The notes under the pieces: model-generated | The model's database searches: none | The model's input: the letters and a program-made list of their open reading frames with translations, nothing else | Told to the model about the DNA's origin: nothing | Position numbers and translations under genes: made by a program | Source: Xenopus tropicalis | Taxonomy: Eukaryota; Chordata; Amphibia; Anura; Pipidae | Length of the DNA: 64,000 nt | Direction of reading: 5' to 3' | Assembly (NCBI RefSeq): GCF_000004195.4 | Contig: NC_030680.2 | Coordinates: 150,533,663 to 150,597,662 of the forward strand | In this document: positions 1 to 11,651 of the stretch, in pieces | How positions within the stretch are numbered: the stretch's first letter is position 1 | Layout: the number at the start of each line of letters is the position of its first letter

Positions 1-120
1 ATAAGGAATAAACAAAGATGTCGAGGAGGAAGGGAAATACTTCAAAAACTAGAACAAATAAATAATGAAGACCAATTGCAAAGTTGCTAAGAATAGAACG
101 TTCTATGGCATACTTTAAAG
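1..120 (+). repeat. Dispersed element family A, right-end fragment
   Basis: This is the end of a copy of a dispersed element (called family A here) seen at least nine times in the window. The recognisable part is the right-end stretch with AATGAAGACCAATTG and the following TTGCTAAGAAT. Orientation + is defined by the GTCAGTGACCCCC core, which is missing from this fragment. It appears to be a Xenopus MITE-like family; I cannot give a library name. Confidence 0.7.
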
Positions 121-134
121 ATGAACCACTCCTT

Positions 135-1200
135 TAAAGGTTGTTGCTCACCTTTGGGTTAACTTTTAGTATTATGTAGACAGTTTGCAATTTGTCTTCA
201 TTTTTAATTATCAGTAGTTTTTAAATTGTTTTACTTTTTGTTCTGCGGCTCTCCAGTTTGGAATTGAAGCAGTTGTCTGGTTGCTAGGGTCCAATTTAGC
301 TTAGTAACCAGTTAAGCAGTTATCTGGTTGCTAGGGTCCAATTTACTTTAGTAACCAGTTAAGCAGTTATCTGGTTGCTAGGGTCCAATTTAGCTTAGTA
401 ACCAGTTAAGCAGTTATCTGGTTGCTAGGGTCCAATTTACTTTAGTAACCAGTTAAGCAGTTATCTGGTTGCTAGGGTCCAATTTACCTTAGTAACCAGT
501 TAAGCAGTTATCTGGTTGCTAGGGTCCAATTTACTTTAATAACCAGTTAAGCAGTTATCTGGTTGCTAGGGTCCAATTTACCTTAGTAACCAGTTAAGCA
601 GTTATCTGGTTTCTAGGGTCCAATTTACCTTAGTAAACAGTTAAGCAGTTGTCTGGTTGCTAGGGTCCAATTTACCTTAGTAAACAGTTAAGCAGTTATC
701 TGGTTGCTAGGGTCCAATTTACCTTAGTAACCAGTTAAGCAGTTATCTGGTTGCTAGGGTCCAATTTACCTTAGTAAACAGTTAAGCAGTTGTCTGGTTG
801 CTAGGGTTCAATTTACCTTAGTAACCAGTTAAGACGTTATCTGGTTGCTAGGGTCCAATTTACCTTAGTAACCAGTTAAGCAGTTATCTGGTTGCTAGGG
901 TCCAATTTAACTTAGTAAACAGTTAAGCAGTTGTCTGGTTGCTAGGGTCCAATTTACCTTAGTAAACAGTTAAGCAGTTATCTGGGTGCTAGGGTCCAAT
1001 TTACCTTAGTAACCAGGGAGTGGTTTAAGACAGTGTGTGAGATATGAATAGGGGAGGGGCTGAATAGAAAAGTACTAATAACAATAAAACTGGAGCCTCA
1101 CAGAGCAATAGGGTTTGGCTGCCGGGGTCAGTGACCCCCATTTGACAGCTGCAAAGAGGCAGAAGAAGAAGGGAAATAATTCAAAAACTATAAGACAAAA
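135..1200 (+). repeat. Family A element expanded by a 47-bp tandem array
   Basis: A family A copy runs from the TTAACTTTTAGTATTATGTAGA end to the TGCCGGGGTCAGTGACCCCC core near 1120-1142. Its GCAGTTATCTGGTTGCTAGG segment has been multiplied about 16 times at a strict 47-bp period (269-1016). The same segment is single-copy in the family A elements at 41500 and 44090, so the array grew inside the element. Units differ by a few substitutions such as AACCAG/AAACAG. Confidence 0.85.
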
Positions 1201-1204
1201 ATAA

Positions 1205-1502
1205 TAAAATTCTGAGACAGTTTGCAATTGGTTGCTAGGGTCTTCTTTACCTTAGCAACCAGGCAGTAGGTTGAATGAGAGGCTGTTATATGAATAGGGG
1301 AGGGGATGAATAGAAAGATAAGGAATAAAAAGTAACAATAACAATAAAACTGGAGCTTCACAGAGCAATAGGGTTTGGCTGCCGGGGTCAGTGACCCCCA
1401 TTTGAAAGAGTTGGAAGAAGAAGGCAAATAATTCAAAAACTATAGAAAATAAAAAATGAAGACCAATTGAAAAGTTGCTTAGAATTGGCCATTCTATAAC
1501 AT
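1205..1502 (+). repeat. Family A dispersed element, second adjacent copy
   Basis: This is a complete-looking family A copy with the single TTGCTAGGG segment, the GAATAGGGGAGGGG block, the palindrome-like GGGGTCAGTGACCCC core near 1385-1400 and the AATGAAGACCAATTG end. It lies head to tail with the copy at 135-1200 and just 3' (in gene direction) of the last coding exon in the window. Confidence 0.8.
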
Positions 1503-1652
1503 ATATATAACCAAAAGGAATACAAGGGAAATTTAGGGAGAAACAGAGGCCACAGGTACTTGTGGAAGGTACAGAGAACACCAACAAAGCGAATAAAGGG
1601 AATATCTGCAACAAATAAGAATAACACGTAGGGAAGGGGCAGGTTCGGGCAC

Positions 1653-1799
1653 CTGTTGGCCGCCAGCATACTGTCCTCTTCATAATATTCATCCCCGCTG
1701 TAATATTCCGCTTCGTCCATGTACGGGTCGTCTCCGTAGTCTGGAAAGTCGGGATCTTCACGGAAGATAACTGGCCCGTTCCTCTCCCCAGACTCAGAC
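1653..1799 (-). CDS. cacna1d: cacna1d exon, distal C-terminal tail (acidic segment)
   Basis: This exon encodes 48 full codons of the cytoplasmic C-terminal tail. It begins with the last base of an Arg codon, then SESGERNGPVIFREDP, and continues through DEAEYYSGDEYYEEDS to ending residues AAN plus two bases of Arg. Mammalian Cav1.3 has the matching SDSGDEQLPTICREDPE and EQEYFSSEECYEDDS at the same place. The acceptor is GGCTTCAG/G and the donor is AACAG/GTGCCC. Length is 147 nt, entered and left in phase 2, which fits the upstream exon at 5316. This tail carries regulatory sequence that tunes gating and calcium-dependent inactivation in long Cav1.3 forms. The following tail exons are outside the window. 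Confidence 0.88.
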
Positions 1800-2304
1800 C
1801 TGAAGCCATTGCAGGAATTACATTACACTCTATTCTAAAGGCCAAATAAACCCCCTCGGAGTCTGTAGCTTTTACCAATGGTGTCTATGGGCGCTGAGTG
1901 CCCGGCAACGAGAGGCAGATTTAATCAGTCAGTAAATATAATTACTGTTATACTGATAGAAACAGAGCCTGTCATTTAATATCTATGTGTTTCCTGCATC
2001 ACTAGCTGGGATTGGGCAGAGCGGCCAATTTGGCTTAATTAATCCGATTCCAAACGACATCTGAGCCGCCGGCTGGAACATGATATGATACAACATGACA
2101 GTTTGTTTCTTGACAAATAATCTCAGATTTACAGATGTACTCAGGGATTTATGTATGTTTGATGGGGTTTTTTGCCTTCCTCTGGATCAACTTGTAGTTA
2201 GGCAGGTTAGGTATAGGCATTATGGTTGAACTTGATGGACGTATGTCTTTTTTCAACCCAACTTACTATGTTACTATGTTACTATGTTACTATGTTACTA
2301 TGTA

Positions 2305-2683
2305 TCTCTCTGGGCAAACTTAGGGGGCTGTTCCTGCTGAATTGTGCTTAGTACAGGGGAATCCCTATGTGCCATAGTTTTATGGAATCTCTCTGTACAG
2401 GCTATGAGCAAACTTAGGGGGCTGTTCCTGCTGAATTGTGCTTAGTACAGGGGAATCCCTATGTGCCATAGTTTTATGGAATCTCTCTGTACAGGCTATG
2501 AGCAAACTTAGGGGGCTGTTCCTGCTGAATTGTGCTTAGTACAGGGAAATCCCTATGTGCCATAGTTTTATGGTATCTCTCTGTACAGGCTATGGGCAAA
2601 CTTAGGGGGCTGTTCCTGCTGAATTGTGCTTAGTACAGGGGAATCCCTATGTGCCATAGTTTTATGGTGTCTCTCTGTTCAGT
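2305..2683 (+). repeat. 94-bp tandem repeat, about 4 copies
   Basis: Units begin at GCAAACTTAGGGGGCTGTTC and contain GTGCCATAGTTTTATGG; the period is 94 bp. The same unit, in the same orientation, forms a longer array at 38634-40150. Confidence 0.9.
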
Positions 2684-3741
2684 TCATTGATACTTCCAGT
2701 AAATTGGATGGTGCAGGTTAAATACAGTTAGTTTTGCTCTTTGCTCAGTTATAGCCAATTGTAGCCTTTCTGTTCAGTGCTCTGATTGGCTACCGCTCCT
2801 CTCAAGGCACAAGAAGCAAGTATAAAGCCATTCCAGTAGTTGCCCCCCCAGCAGTGCAAGTCACATGGCCACGTGCATCGGCCTGAGATTCATGCACAAC
2901 CCCCACATTAACCCCATAAGTGCTTATCATTTCATAGGAATAACTACCCTGGCACAGCACCAACTGGTGGGCACAGACAGAATTACACCATGGGGCTATC
3001 ACTGTATCTTTCCTAATGGATAATGGCGTCCCCCTTTACTCAGCACCAGTGAAGCATCATGGGAAGAACACGTGAGCGAACTATACACGTGTGTAGCACC
3101 GGGCTCTCCTAATGACTCCCCCGCTCGTTGGTGGCCCAATGCCGGGGTTCTGAACCAACCCAGATCTGCCCCACACTAGTGACTGGGCCCATTGGGCACA
3201 TTATGGTGCCAAATACAGTTCTGGTTCTGAGTTGGACCGGGAAATGATAAGCACTTGAGACATGCAGCAGGGCATGCAGCACACATGCATGTAATAACTA
3301 CGGCAGTCGCATATGTTGTATGGCACACGCGTGGGCACCGCCGGCACCCACCGGGCAACCTACCGAATGTAACTTTCATAATAGCGAGTCCTATCCAGGG
3401 AAGCCATACAAATATGGGGAGATGCGTTAGACCAGACATCTGCCAGTTATTACACATGTACCCAGCGTCGTATTGGGCAGCGCAATGGGAGGGGACACCA
3501 AGGACACGCCCACATTCTTTATTTACGAAATGATAGAACTGACCCCCCCCCCCCTCAATGAATCAAACAGACATAAATATGTTATATGGGACAGATGGAG
3601 CCACGGTGGCCGTGCCCGTAAAGATGCCCTGAGCCATCGCAAAACAAGTCCCCAATGTGCTCCGCCCAATCAGATTTGCTGCCCAACCTGACTGATGTGC
3701 AAATGAGCCCAATCCCTAATGCCATGGGATTGGTGCCAACA

Positions 3742-4230
3742 GGCTGCCCATTAGGGGCTGGGTATGGCACCCATGGGCGACACGTCTTAGGCTGCCCATT
3801 TGGGGCTGGGTATGGCACCCATGGGCGACACGTCTTAGGCTGCCCATTAGGGGCTAGGTATGGCACCCATGGGCGACACGTCTTAGGCTGCCCATTAGGG
3901 GCTGGGTATGGCACCCATGGGCGGCACGTCTTAGGCTGCCCATTAGGGGCTGGGTATGGCACCCATGGGCGACACGTCTTAGGCTGCCCATTAGGGGCTG
4001 GGTATGGCACCCATGGGCGACACGTCTTAGGCTGCCCATTAGGGGCTAGGTATGGCACCCATGGGCGGCACGTCTTAGGCTGCCCATTAGGGGCTGGGTA
4101 TGGCACCCATGGGCGACACGTCTTAGGCTGCCCATTAGGGGCTGGGTATGGCACCCATGGGCGACACGTCTTAGGCTGCCCATTAGGGGCTGGGTATGGC
4201 ACCCATGGGCGACACGTCTTAGGCTGCCTA
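3742..4230 (+). repeat. 48-bp minisatellite, about 10 copies
   Basis: The unit contains GGCTGCCCATTAGGGGCTGG and CACCCATGGGCGACACGTC, with few variants. Because 48 is a multiple of three and the unit has no stops in several frames, it creates long repetitive open frames on both strands with 16-residue periods. None is related to the channel. Confidence 0.92.
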
Positions 4231-4624
4231 TGATATTAGAGCACTTTAATTCCTCCTCCTCCCCCGGGTCCCCCACTTATTTATATACTAGTGCCCGCCC
4301 TCTTCAGTGACATCAGAAAGGGGTGGGGCAGAGCTAGTATATAAGTAATGAGCCACTTCTGGTTGGGAGAAAGTGGATTAGGGTTGGGCATTAGGGTTGG
4401 GCATTGGCACTAAGGCGCTCAATTCCATTGGCTCCGTCGGCTCCATCTGATATTTGCTCCATATAAAGCCATTTCAATGGCCCCGCCCACTAATACTGCT
4501 ATTAAATAATGGGATGAAGGAAACATTTTACTTTTAGGGGGAATGTTTCATTATTAATCAACAATATTTCTATTTTTCCTGGGCACTTTTTAAAGCTGGG
4601 TCAGTTCCCGAGGGCAGTTATCAG

Positions 4625-5288
4625 TACAGGTATGGGATCCATATTCGGAAACCCATTATTCAGAAAGTCACGAATTACGGGAAGGCCGTCCCCCATAGAC
4701 TCCATTATAAGAAAATAATTCTAATTTTTAAAAATTATTTCCTTTTTAATCTGTAATAATAAAACAGTACCTGTACTTGATCCCAACTAAGATTTAATTA
4801 CCCCTTATTGGGGCAGAACAGCCCTATTGGGTTTATTTAATGGTTAAATGATTCCATTTTCTCTGTAATAATAAAACAGTACCTGTACTTGATCCCAACT
4901 AAGATATAATTACCCCTTATTGGGGCAGAACAGCCCTATTGGGTTTATTTAATGGTTAAATGATTCCCTTTTCTCTGTAATAATAAAACAGTACCTGTAC
5001 TTGATCCCAACTAAGATATAATTACCCCTTATTGGGGGCAGAACAGCCCTATTGGGTTTATTTAATGGTTAAATGATTCCCTTTTCTCTGTAATAATAAA
5101 ACAGTACCTGTACTTGATCCCAACTAAGATATAATTACCCCTTATTGGGGCAGAACAGCCCTATTGGGTTTATTTAATGGTTAAATGATTCCCTTTTCTC
5201 TGTAATAATAAAACAGTACCTGTACTTGATCCCAACTAAGATATAATTACCCCTTATTGGGGGCAGAACAGCCCTATTGGGTTTATTG
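4625..5288 (+). repeat. Family B MITE, left half, with 112-bp tandem expansion
   Basis: It starts with the terminal motif TACAGGTATGGGATCC, followed by CCCCCATAGACTCCATTATA. The CTGTAATAATAAAACAGTAC interior is then repeated about five times at a 112-bp period. The right terminus found in the copy at 53741-54515 is missing. The array stops about 28 bp before the donor of the tail exon ending at 5316, so the element was truncated next to a functional splice site. Confidence 0.85.
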
Positions 5289-5315
5289 TAACAATATAAT
5301 TGAGTGGATTTTCAC

Positions 5316-5683
5316 CTTTTAATACTCGGTTTCCGGGGTTTCTCGTGCTCGTTCCTGGGGTGGGGGTAGAAGCCATTCTCAGACTGGTGCCCGTGGGGGG
5401 CAGAGAGGCTGGAGTTCTTGCCGTTGGGGGGGTTGGACACGTTGGCATTGTTGAGGTTGGCATTAGTGGAGTTGGACACGGGTTTCCCTGGGTGGCTGTG
5501 GTTCTGGTAGTTCTGGTGCTGCACAGAATTCCCCGTATGTGAGTAATTGGACTTGTCGGTATCGGAATGGATGGAAGGCCTCTGCACGTGCAATGGCCGC
5601 CGGGTGGTGTTGGTTTGCTGGTAGAAGTCCCTTCTGTCTGTGGCGACATGATTGACGTGATTTCCGAACAGCCCCCCGTTTCT
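5316..5683 (-). CDS. cacna1d: cacna1d exon, C-terminal tail (Asn-rich, Cav1.3-specific)
   Basis: At 368 nt this is the largest exon in the window: 122 codons plus two bases. It starts RNGGLFGNHVNHV, continues with TDRRDFYQQTNTTRRPLHV, QRPSIHSD and STNANLNNANVSN, and ends PRKPSIK before a split Arg codon. These blocks match mammalian Cav1.3 (NGALLGNHVNHV, HRPLHVQRPSI, STNANLNNANMS) and not Cav1.2, so this exon fixes the paralogue. The middle is rich in Asn, His and Ser and is probably disordered. The acceptor is TTCATTCACAG/AGAAAC and the donor is AAAAG/GTGAAA. A short 313-bp intron separates it from the preceding exon. Confidence 0.95.
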
Positions 5684-5996
5684 CTGTGAATGAAGATTTC
5701 AGGTAATTACGACTCAACACAAAGGGTTTCCTTGGTATCATGTGACTTCCTACTTCCTTTCTGCCAAACTCACAGCACTCCTGACTTGCTTTACGGCTAA
5801 GATTCAGGGTACAGCACCAGAATCAGAGCAACATTCTATCAGTTCTGCCCCAGTAACTGCCCCCGAATCTGATTCATTTCTATTTAGGTTTAAACTTACT
5901 TAATTAAATGAATATTAGAATACAATATTTTTGGCAGTTGATGCATTTTGGGGGAGTCCCTAAACATTCACTAATAATAGAATTGGGAATGATTAC

Positions 5997-6116
5997 TCTG
6001 TAGATATCGTCCTCCTCTTCCTCGTGATTGTTCTGCTCCGGCTCCTCATCCTGGAGGTCGCAGGAGATCGCGCGTCGGATTTCGGGCCCAATATCATGGA
6101 GAGTCCTCAGCCCGGC
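5997..6116 (-). CDS. cacna1d: cacna1d exon, proximal C-terminal tail after the IQ domain
   Basis: Forty codons start [18 protein letters not shown], pass CDLQDEEPE and end in an acidic run EEEEDDIYR. Mammalian Cav1.3 has the same [18 protein letters not shown] sequence followed by EEEDDVFKR. The acceptor is TCTCTCACAG/GCCGGG. The donor AGA/GTAATC is weak for a 5' splice site, but it is the only one that joins in frame to give IYR-RNGG, parallel to mammalian FKR-NG. The upstream intron is 17.3 kb. In mammals a short-tail form arises from an alternative exon before this point; no frog equivalent was recognised. Confidence 0.94.
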
Positions 6117-6244
6117 CTGTGAGAGACGGCAGGGGAACGGGTCTGAGTAACGTGAACCCTTCCAGCAGATATGATCAAGTACAGACATACACAGTCAGTA
6201 GTAGGATTTATCTAATAGGTAGGTACAGCTGACAAGGGCACATC

Positions 6245-6890
6245 CACAGAAAGGAGGGAAAGGAGATCTCACCATCAGCATAGGAAGGGGTTCCTTACTG
6301 TAAGGGCAGTCAGGTTATGGGATTCCCTACCAAGAGAGGGGGAATGAGTGATTCATTTGGGGTGGGGAGGAAAGGGGATCTCACCATCAGCATAGGAAGG
6401 GGTTCCTTACTGTAAGGGCAGTCAGGTTATGGGATTCCCTACCAAGAGAGGGGGAATGAGTGATTCATTGGGGGTGGGGAGGAAAGGAGATCTCACTATC
6501 AGCATAGGAAGGGGTTCCTTACTGTAAGGGCAGTCAGGTTATGGGGTTCCCTACCCAGAGAGGGGGAATGAGTGATTAATTTGGGGTGGGGAGGAAAGGG
6601 GATCTCACCATCAGCATAGGAAGGGGTTCCTTACTGTAAGGGCAGTCAGGTTATGGGGTTCCCTACCAAGAGAGGGGGAATGAGTGATACATTGGGGGTG
6701 GGGAGGAAAGGGGATCTCGCCATCAGCATAGGAAGGGGTTCCTTACTGTAAGGGCAGTCAGGTTATGGGGTTCCCTACCAAGAGAGGGGGAATGAGTGAT
6801 ACATTGGGGGTGGGGAGGAAAGGGGATCTCGACATCAGCATAGGAAGGGGTTCCTTACTGTAAGGTTATGGGGTTCCCTACTAAGAAAGG
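6245..6890 (+). repeat. Tandem repeat of about 112 bp, 5-6 copies
   Basis: Units contain CATCAGCATAGGAAGGGGTT, GGGCAGTCAGGTTATGGG and AAGAGAGGGGGAATGAG. The start-to-start spacing is about 112 bp. The last copy has lost the GGGCAGTCAG part. Confidence 0.9.
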
Positions 6891-6907
6891 GAAAACTTAA
6901 GGTGTTA

Positions 6908-7046
6908 TGTAATACAAAGCACTAAGTTTGCCCAGGTGCAGTAACCAATCAGCAGTTTGAATTTACTGGTCACCTGTTGAAAAGGAAACAGCTTATTGGT
7001 TGCTATGGGTTACTGCACCTGGGCAAACTTAGTGCCTGTTATTACA
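6908..7046. mobile_element. Short terminal-inverted-repeat MITE
   Basis: The left end TGTAATACAAAGCACTAAG and the right end CTTAGTGCCTGTTATTACA are inverted copies. The inverted similarity extends inward through TTTGCCCAGGTGCAGTAACC, so most of the 139 bp can fold back on itself. There is no coding capacity. A related fold-back element lies at about 29970-30120. Confidence 0.75.
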
Positions 7047-7094
7047 TTTGGGGGTGAGGGATTTACTGTGGGACGTCGGATACAGGTTGGGGAT

Positions 7095-7440
7095 ACGGAG
7101 GCGCAAGGCTGAATCTGCTGCTGTGGGTATATATATATATACTGTATGTGTGTAACCGGACTGGGGCAGAGCCGCCTCACAGAACCATGAATGCGCTGCT
7201 GCTGCTGCACGACTGCCCATGCAGAAGGGGAAATATTAAATAAACTTTACTAGAATATGAGGCTTGTACAGAAATCTGTATTATATTTATATATTATATA
7301 ACCCCCCCCCCCCGTGTATTTAGCTTTAGATCTCCCACAATCCCAGAGGGCAGTACAAGCCCAGAACTACAGACACTGGGCCGATCCGTGTTCAGAATCA
7401 CACGCAGCCCTGATGTTATACTGAAGCCCATGTTTTCTTA
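7095..7440. other. Intronic stretch without gene
   Basis: It contains a short TATATATATATA run near 7128, a poly(C) run near 7302-7313, and otherwise single-copy sequence. A CTGCTGCTGCTG-like stretch (about 7195-7207) is too short to be notable. No channel exon matches here. Confidence 0.6.
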
Positions 7441-7444
7441 CTGA

Positions 7445-8275
7445 GCCACCTAGTGGCACAATGCCACATACACACTCAGGGCACTGCCAGTGATGCTCCT
7501 GTATAACTGCCTGGCACAGTGCCACATACACACTCAGGGCACTGCCAGTGATGCCCCTGTATAATAACTGCCTGGCACAGTGCCACATACACACTCAGGG
7601 CACTGCCAGTGATGCCCCTGTATAATAACTGCCTGGCACAGTGCCACATACACACTCAGGGCACTGCCAGTGATACTCCTGTATAACTGCCTCAGTGCCA
7701 CATACACACTCAGGGCACTGCCAGTGATGCCCCTGTATAACTGCCTGGCACAGTGCCACATACACACTCAGGGCACTGCCAGTGATGCCCCTGTATAACT
7801 GCCTGGCACAGTGCCACATACACACTCAGGGCACTGCCAGTGATGCCCCTGTATAACTGCCTGGCACAGTGCCACATACACACTCAGGGCACTGCCAGTG
7901 ATGCTCCTGTATAACTGCCTGGCACAGTGCCACATACACACTCAGGGCACTGCCAGTGATGCCCCTGTATAACTGCCTGGCACAGTGCCACATACACACT
8001 CAGGGCACTGCCAGTGATGCCCCTGTATAACTGCCTGGCACAGTGCCACATACACACTCAGGGCACTGCCAGTGATGCCCCTGTATAACTGCCTGGCACA
8101 GTGCCACATACACACTCAGGGCACTGCCAGTGATGCCCCTGTATAACTGCCTGGCACAGTGCCACATACACACTCAGGGCACTGCCAGTGATGCCCCTGT
8201 ATAACTGCCTGGCACAGTGCCACATACACACTCAGGGCACTGCCAGTGATGCCCCTGTATGATAACTGCCTGGCA
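7445..8275 (+). repeat. 58-bp minisatellite, about 14 copies
   Basis: Units contain AGTGCCACATACACACTCAG, GGCACTGCCAGTGATGC and CCTGTATAACTGCCTGG. Most are 58 bp; some carry an extra TAA (61 bp) or a short deletion. Confidence 0.93.
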
Positions 8276-8616
8276 CAGTCAGATACCAGGAAACTCCCAA
8301 GCATCATTGGGCTTTGTATTTACCCCACCATTTGGGCTTAGAAGGATTTTGGGGCAATTTGCCCACTTTGCCCTCCTTGCTGTAGCAAAGCCGTGCCTAT
8401 CTGCAGAGTAATTACACAATCTCTATATCTACATGTATGGGGCGCGGGGAGTTGTAGGAAAAAGAAAAACAGGCGTGATCTGTCCTTCATTATCTATTCC
8501 TATATTTCATTTTCTAACCACAACCTATTAAATACACTGTTCATCATAATTCCTGTACCCCTGGAGCTTACAATCTAAGGTCCCTATCATACACACTAGT
8601 GCCAATTGTCTGATTT

Positions 8617-9085
8617 GGTAGGTATCCTTATCATTTACAGTAGGGGGTACATTATCCCTTATAATACATGAGTGATACTCAGAGTTCCCTGTATAACTCA
8701 GCCTGCAGCCTTGTGCCTTTATATGGGGGGCACAGAACCCCTCAGTGACTGCTAATATCCTTATCATTTACAGTAGGGGGTACATTATCCCTTATAATAC
8801 ATGAGTGATACTCAGAGTTCCCTGTATAACTCAGCCTGCAGCCTTGTGCCTTTATATGGGGGGCACAGAACCCCTCAGTGACTGCTAATATCCTTATCAT
8901 TTACAGTAGGGGGTACATTATCCCTTATAATACATGAGTGATACTCAGAGTTCCCTGTATAACTCAGCCTGCAGCCTTGTGCCTTTATATGGGGGGCACA
9001 GAACCCCTCAGTGACTGCTAATATCCTTATCATTTACAGTAGGGGGTACATTATCCCTTATAATACATGAGTGATACTCAGAGTT
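8617..9085 (+). repeat. 133-bp tandem repeat, about 3.6 copies
   Basis: Units contain TATCCTTATCATTTACAGTA, GGGGGTACATTATCCC and CTCAGCCTGCAGCCTTGTGC. The period is 133 bp. The same unit in the same orientation forms a ten-copy array at 51638-52990. Confidence 0.92.
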
Positions 9086-9290
9086 CCTCAACATAGGGGA
9101 CCTGAAGGGACTGAGCCAAATCCAGTTGTTGCATGGGTTCTCCGCTCGCCCCATTCCTTATTCCTTTCCCACATCTCTAATTACCCCCAGTAACCAAACC
9201 AGTGAAACAGAAATGCAATTCTACATATTCCAGAGCATTTGTACAAACTCTCCCCTGAGTGATGCAGCTGAGTATCTGGTGGGGCATTCT

Positions 9291-10370
9291 CCTGGGTAGC
9301 ACCCATACCCAGCACTGGCAGAAGCTCCGCCTGTACTGCGCAGCTGGCACCACCCCCTCCTGGGTAGCACCCATACCCAGCACTGGCAGAAGCTCCGCCT
9401 GTACTGCGCAGCTGGCACCGCCCCTCCTGGGTAGCACCCATACCCAGCACTGGCAGAAGCTCCGCCTGTACTGCGCAGCTGGCACCGCCCCTCCTGGGTA
9501 GCACCCATACCCAGCACTGGCAGAAGCTCCGCCTGGTACTGCGCAGCTGGCACCGCCCCTCCTGGGTAGCACCCATACCCAGCACTGGCAGAAGCCCCGC
9601 CTGGTACTGCACAGCTGGCACCGCCCCCCCTGGGTAGCACCCATACCCAGCACTGGCAGAAGCCCCGCCTGGTACTGTGCAGCTGGCACCGCCCCCCCTG
9701 GGTAGCACCCATACCCAGCACTGGCAGAAGCTCCGCCTGGTACTGCGCAGCTGGCACCGCCCCCCCTGGGTAGCACCCATACCCAGCACTGGCAGAAGCC
9801 CCGCCTGGTACTGCGCAGCTGGCACCACCCCCCCTGGGTAGCACCCATACCCAGCACTGGCAGAAGCCCCGCCTGGTACTGCGCAGCTGGCACCGCCCCC
9901 CCTGGGTAGCACCCATACCCAGCACTGGCAGAAGCCCCGCCTGGTATTGCGCAACTGGCACCGCCCCCCCTGGGTAGCACCCATACCCAGCACTGGTACT
10001 GCGCAGCTGGCACCGCCCCCCCTGGGTAGCACCCATACCCAGCACTGGTACTGCGCAGCTGGCACCGCCCCCCCTGGGTAGCACCCATACCCAGCACTGG
10101 TACTGCGCAGATGGCACCGCCCCCCCTGGGTAGCACCCATACCCAGCACTGGTACTGCGCAGCTGGCACCGCCCCCCCTGGGTAGCACCCATACCCAGCA
10201 CTGGTACTGCGCAGCTGGCACCGCCCCCCCTGGGTAGCACCCATACCCAGCACTGGTACTGCGCAGATGGCACCGCCCCCCCTGGGTAGCACCCATACCC
10301 AGCACTGGTACTGCGCAGCTGGCACCGCCCCCCCTGGGTAGCACCCATACCCAGCACTGGTACTGCGCAG
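9291..10370 (+). repeat. Composite minisatellite, 68-bp then 52-bp units
   Basis: Every unit has TGGGTAGCACCCATACCCAG and GCGCAGCTGGCACCGCCCC. From about 9300 to 9990 units are near 68 bp and carry CAGAAGCCCCGCCTGG. From about 9990 to 10370 that 16-base segment is missing and the period is 52 bp. The two blocks therefore expanded separately from long and short founders. All three minus-strand frames are open for about 400 codons; these are not genes. Confidence 0.92.
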
Positions 10371-10651
10371 AGATATAAATGAAACAAACAAGCAGCTCCT
10401 CTAGGGGAAAGTCTGGGAACAAAGTGAGCACCACAAGCTACAGGCATCACTAACAGAACCAATATTACTATCACTGTCCCTTTATAACTGGGGCAGAACC
10501 CTGCGCTGCTGGGAACATTGGGTCAAAGCGACAGCAGAACCCTGCTACCCCAGCACCGCTCCAATATTTCAACGTCATCTGCCTGCTGAGCAAGAAGTGT
10601 CACCCCCCCGACAGAATTAATTCCCCCCAACAGGGATTTTTAACCCTTCAC

Positions 10652-10681
10652 AATCCTAATTAGCATATGCTAATTAGGATT
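10652..10681. repeat. Perfect 30-bp palindrome
   Basis: The left half AATCCTAATTAGCAT is followed directly by its exact reverse complement. It holds two TAATTA homeodomain-type cores. It sits next to a GGATTCCGTTCGGTATTCG segment that resembles a dispersed Xenopus repeat, so it is probably an element terminus and not a regulatory site. Confidence 0.85.
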
Positions 10682-10869
10682 CCGTTCGGTATTCGCCCGA
10701 ATCCATCGGGGGTGGGGTGGGGGCGGCAGAACCCCCAAAACTGGGTTTGGTGCATCCCTAGTATATATACACTGTAGCGCTATTACTCCTACACAGATAT
10801 GCATTATAACTCCTACATACAGTATATATGTATATTTATATAGCTATAAAGCTGCTATACCAATATCTA

Positions 10870-11616
10870 TATCCTACAGCCCAAAATCTCTTTTACATAT
10901 ATATAGCTATATAACTCCTATACATATATATATCACTATATAACTCCTATACATATATATATCACTATATAACTCCTATACATATATATATCACTATATA
11001 ACTCCTATACATATATATATCACTATATAACTCCTATACATATATATATCACTATATAACTCCTATACATATATATAGCTATATAACTCCTATACATATA
11101 TATATATATCACTATATAACTCCTATACATATATATATATATATCACTATATAACTCCTATACATATATATATCACTATATAACTCCTATACATATATAT
11201 ATCACTATATAACTCCTATACATATATATCACTATATAACTCCTATACATATATATATCACTATATAACTCCTATACATATATATCACTATATAACTCCT
11301 ATACATATATATCACTATATAACTCCTATACATATATATATCACTATATAACTCCTATACATATATATATCACTATATAACTCCTATACATATATATAGC
11401 TATATAACTCCTATACATATATATATATATCACTATATAACTCCTATACATATATATATCACTATAACTCCTATACATATATATACCTATAATCACTATA
11501 TAACTCCTATACATATATATCACTATATAACTCCTATACATATATATCACTATATAACTCCTATACATATATATCACTATATAACTCCTATACATATATA
11601 TCACTATATAACTCCT

Positions 11617-11651
<35 letters not shown>

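Larger units (their letters stand above)
1800..5315 (-). other. cacna1d: Intron in the C-terminal tail; repeats only
   Basis: This 3.5-kb intron separates the two distal tail exons. It holds an 8-bp microsatellite (TACTATGT, about 2261-2303), a 94-bp array, a 48-bp array and a truncated MITE with a 112-bp array. The stretches 1830-2190 and 2690-3720 show no coding match to the channel and no clear repeat beyond a G/C-rich stretch. Mammalian Cav1.3 has a tiny exon (TRYYETYIR) at this point. I could not find a frog counterpart on the minus strand here. Confidence 0.7.

Noticed and set aside
1252..1878. 208-codon minus-strand frame over the distal tail exon
   Set aside because: It is the wrong frame across the 1653-1799 exon and runs through a dispersed repeat; the exon's true frame is set by splice phase and matches Cav1.3.
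9177..10474. Three overlapping 404-417-codon frames with collagen-like Gly/Pro look
   Set aside because: Produced by the 68/52-bp minisatellite; three frames are open at once, which is not expected for a real gene.
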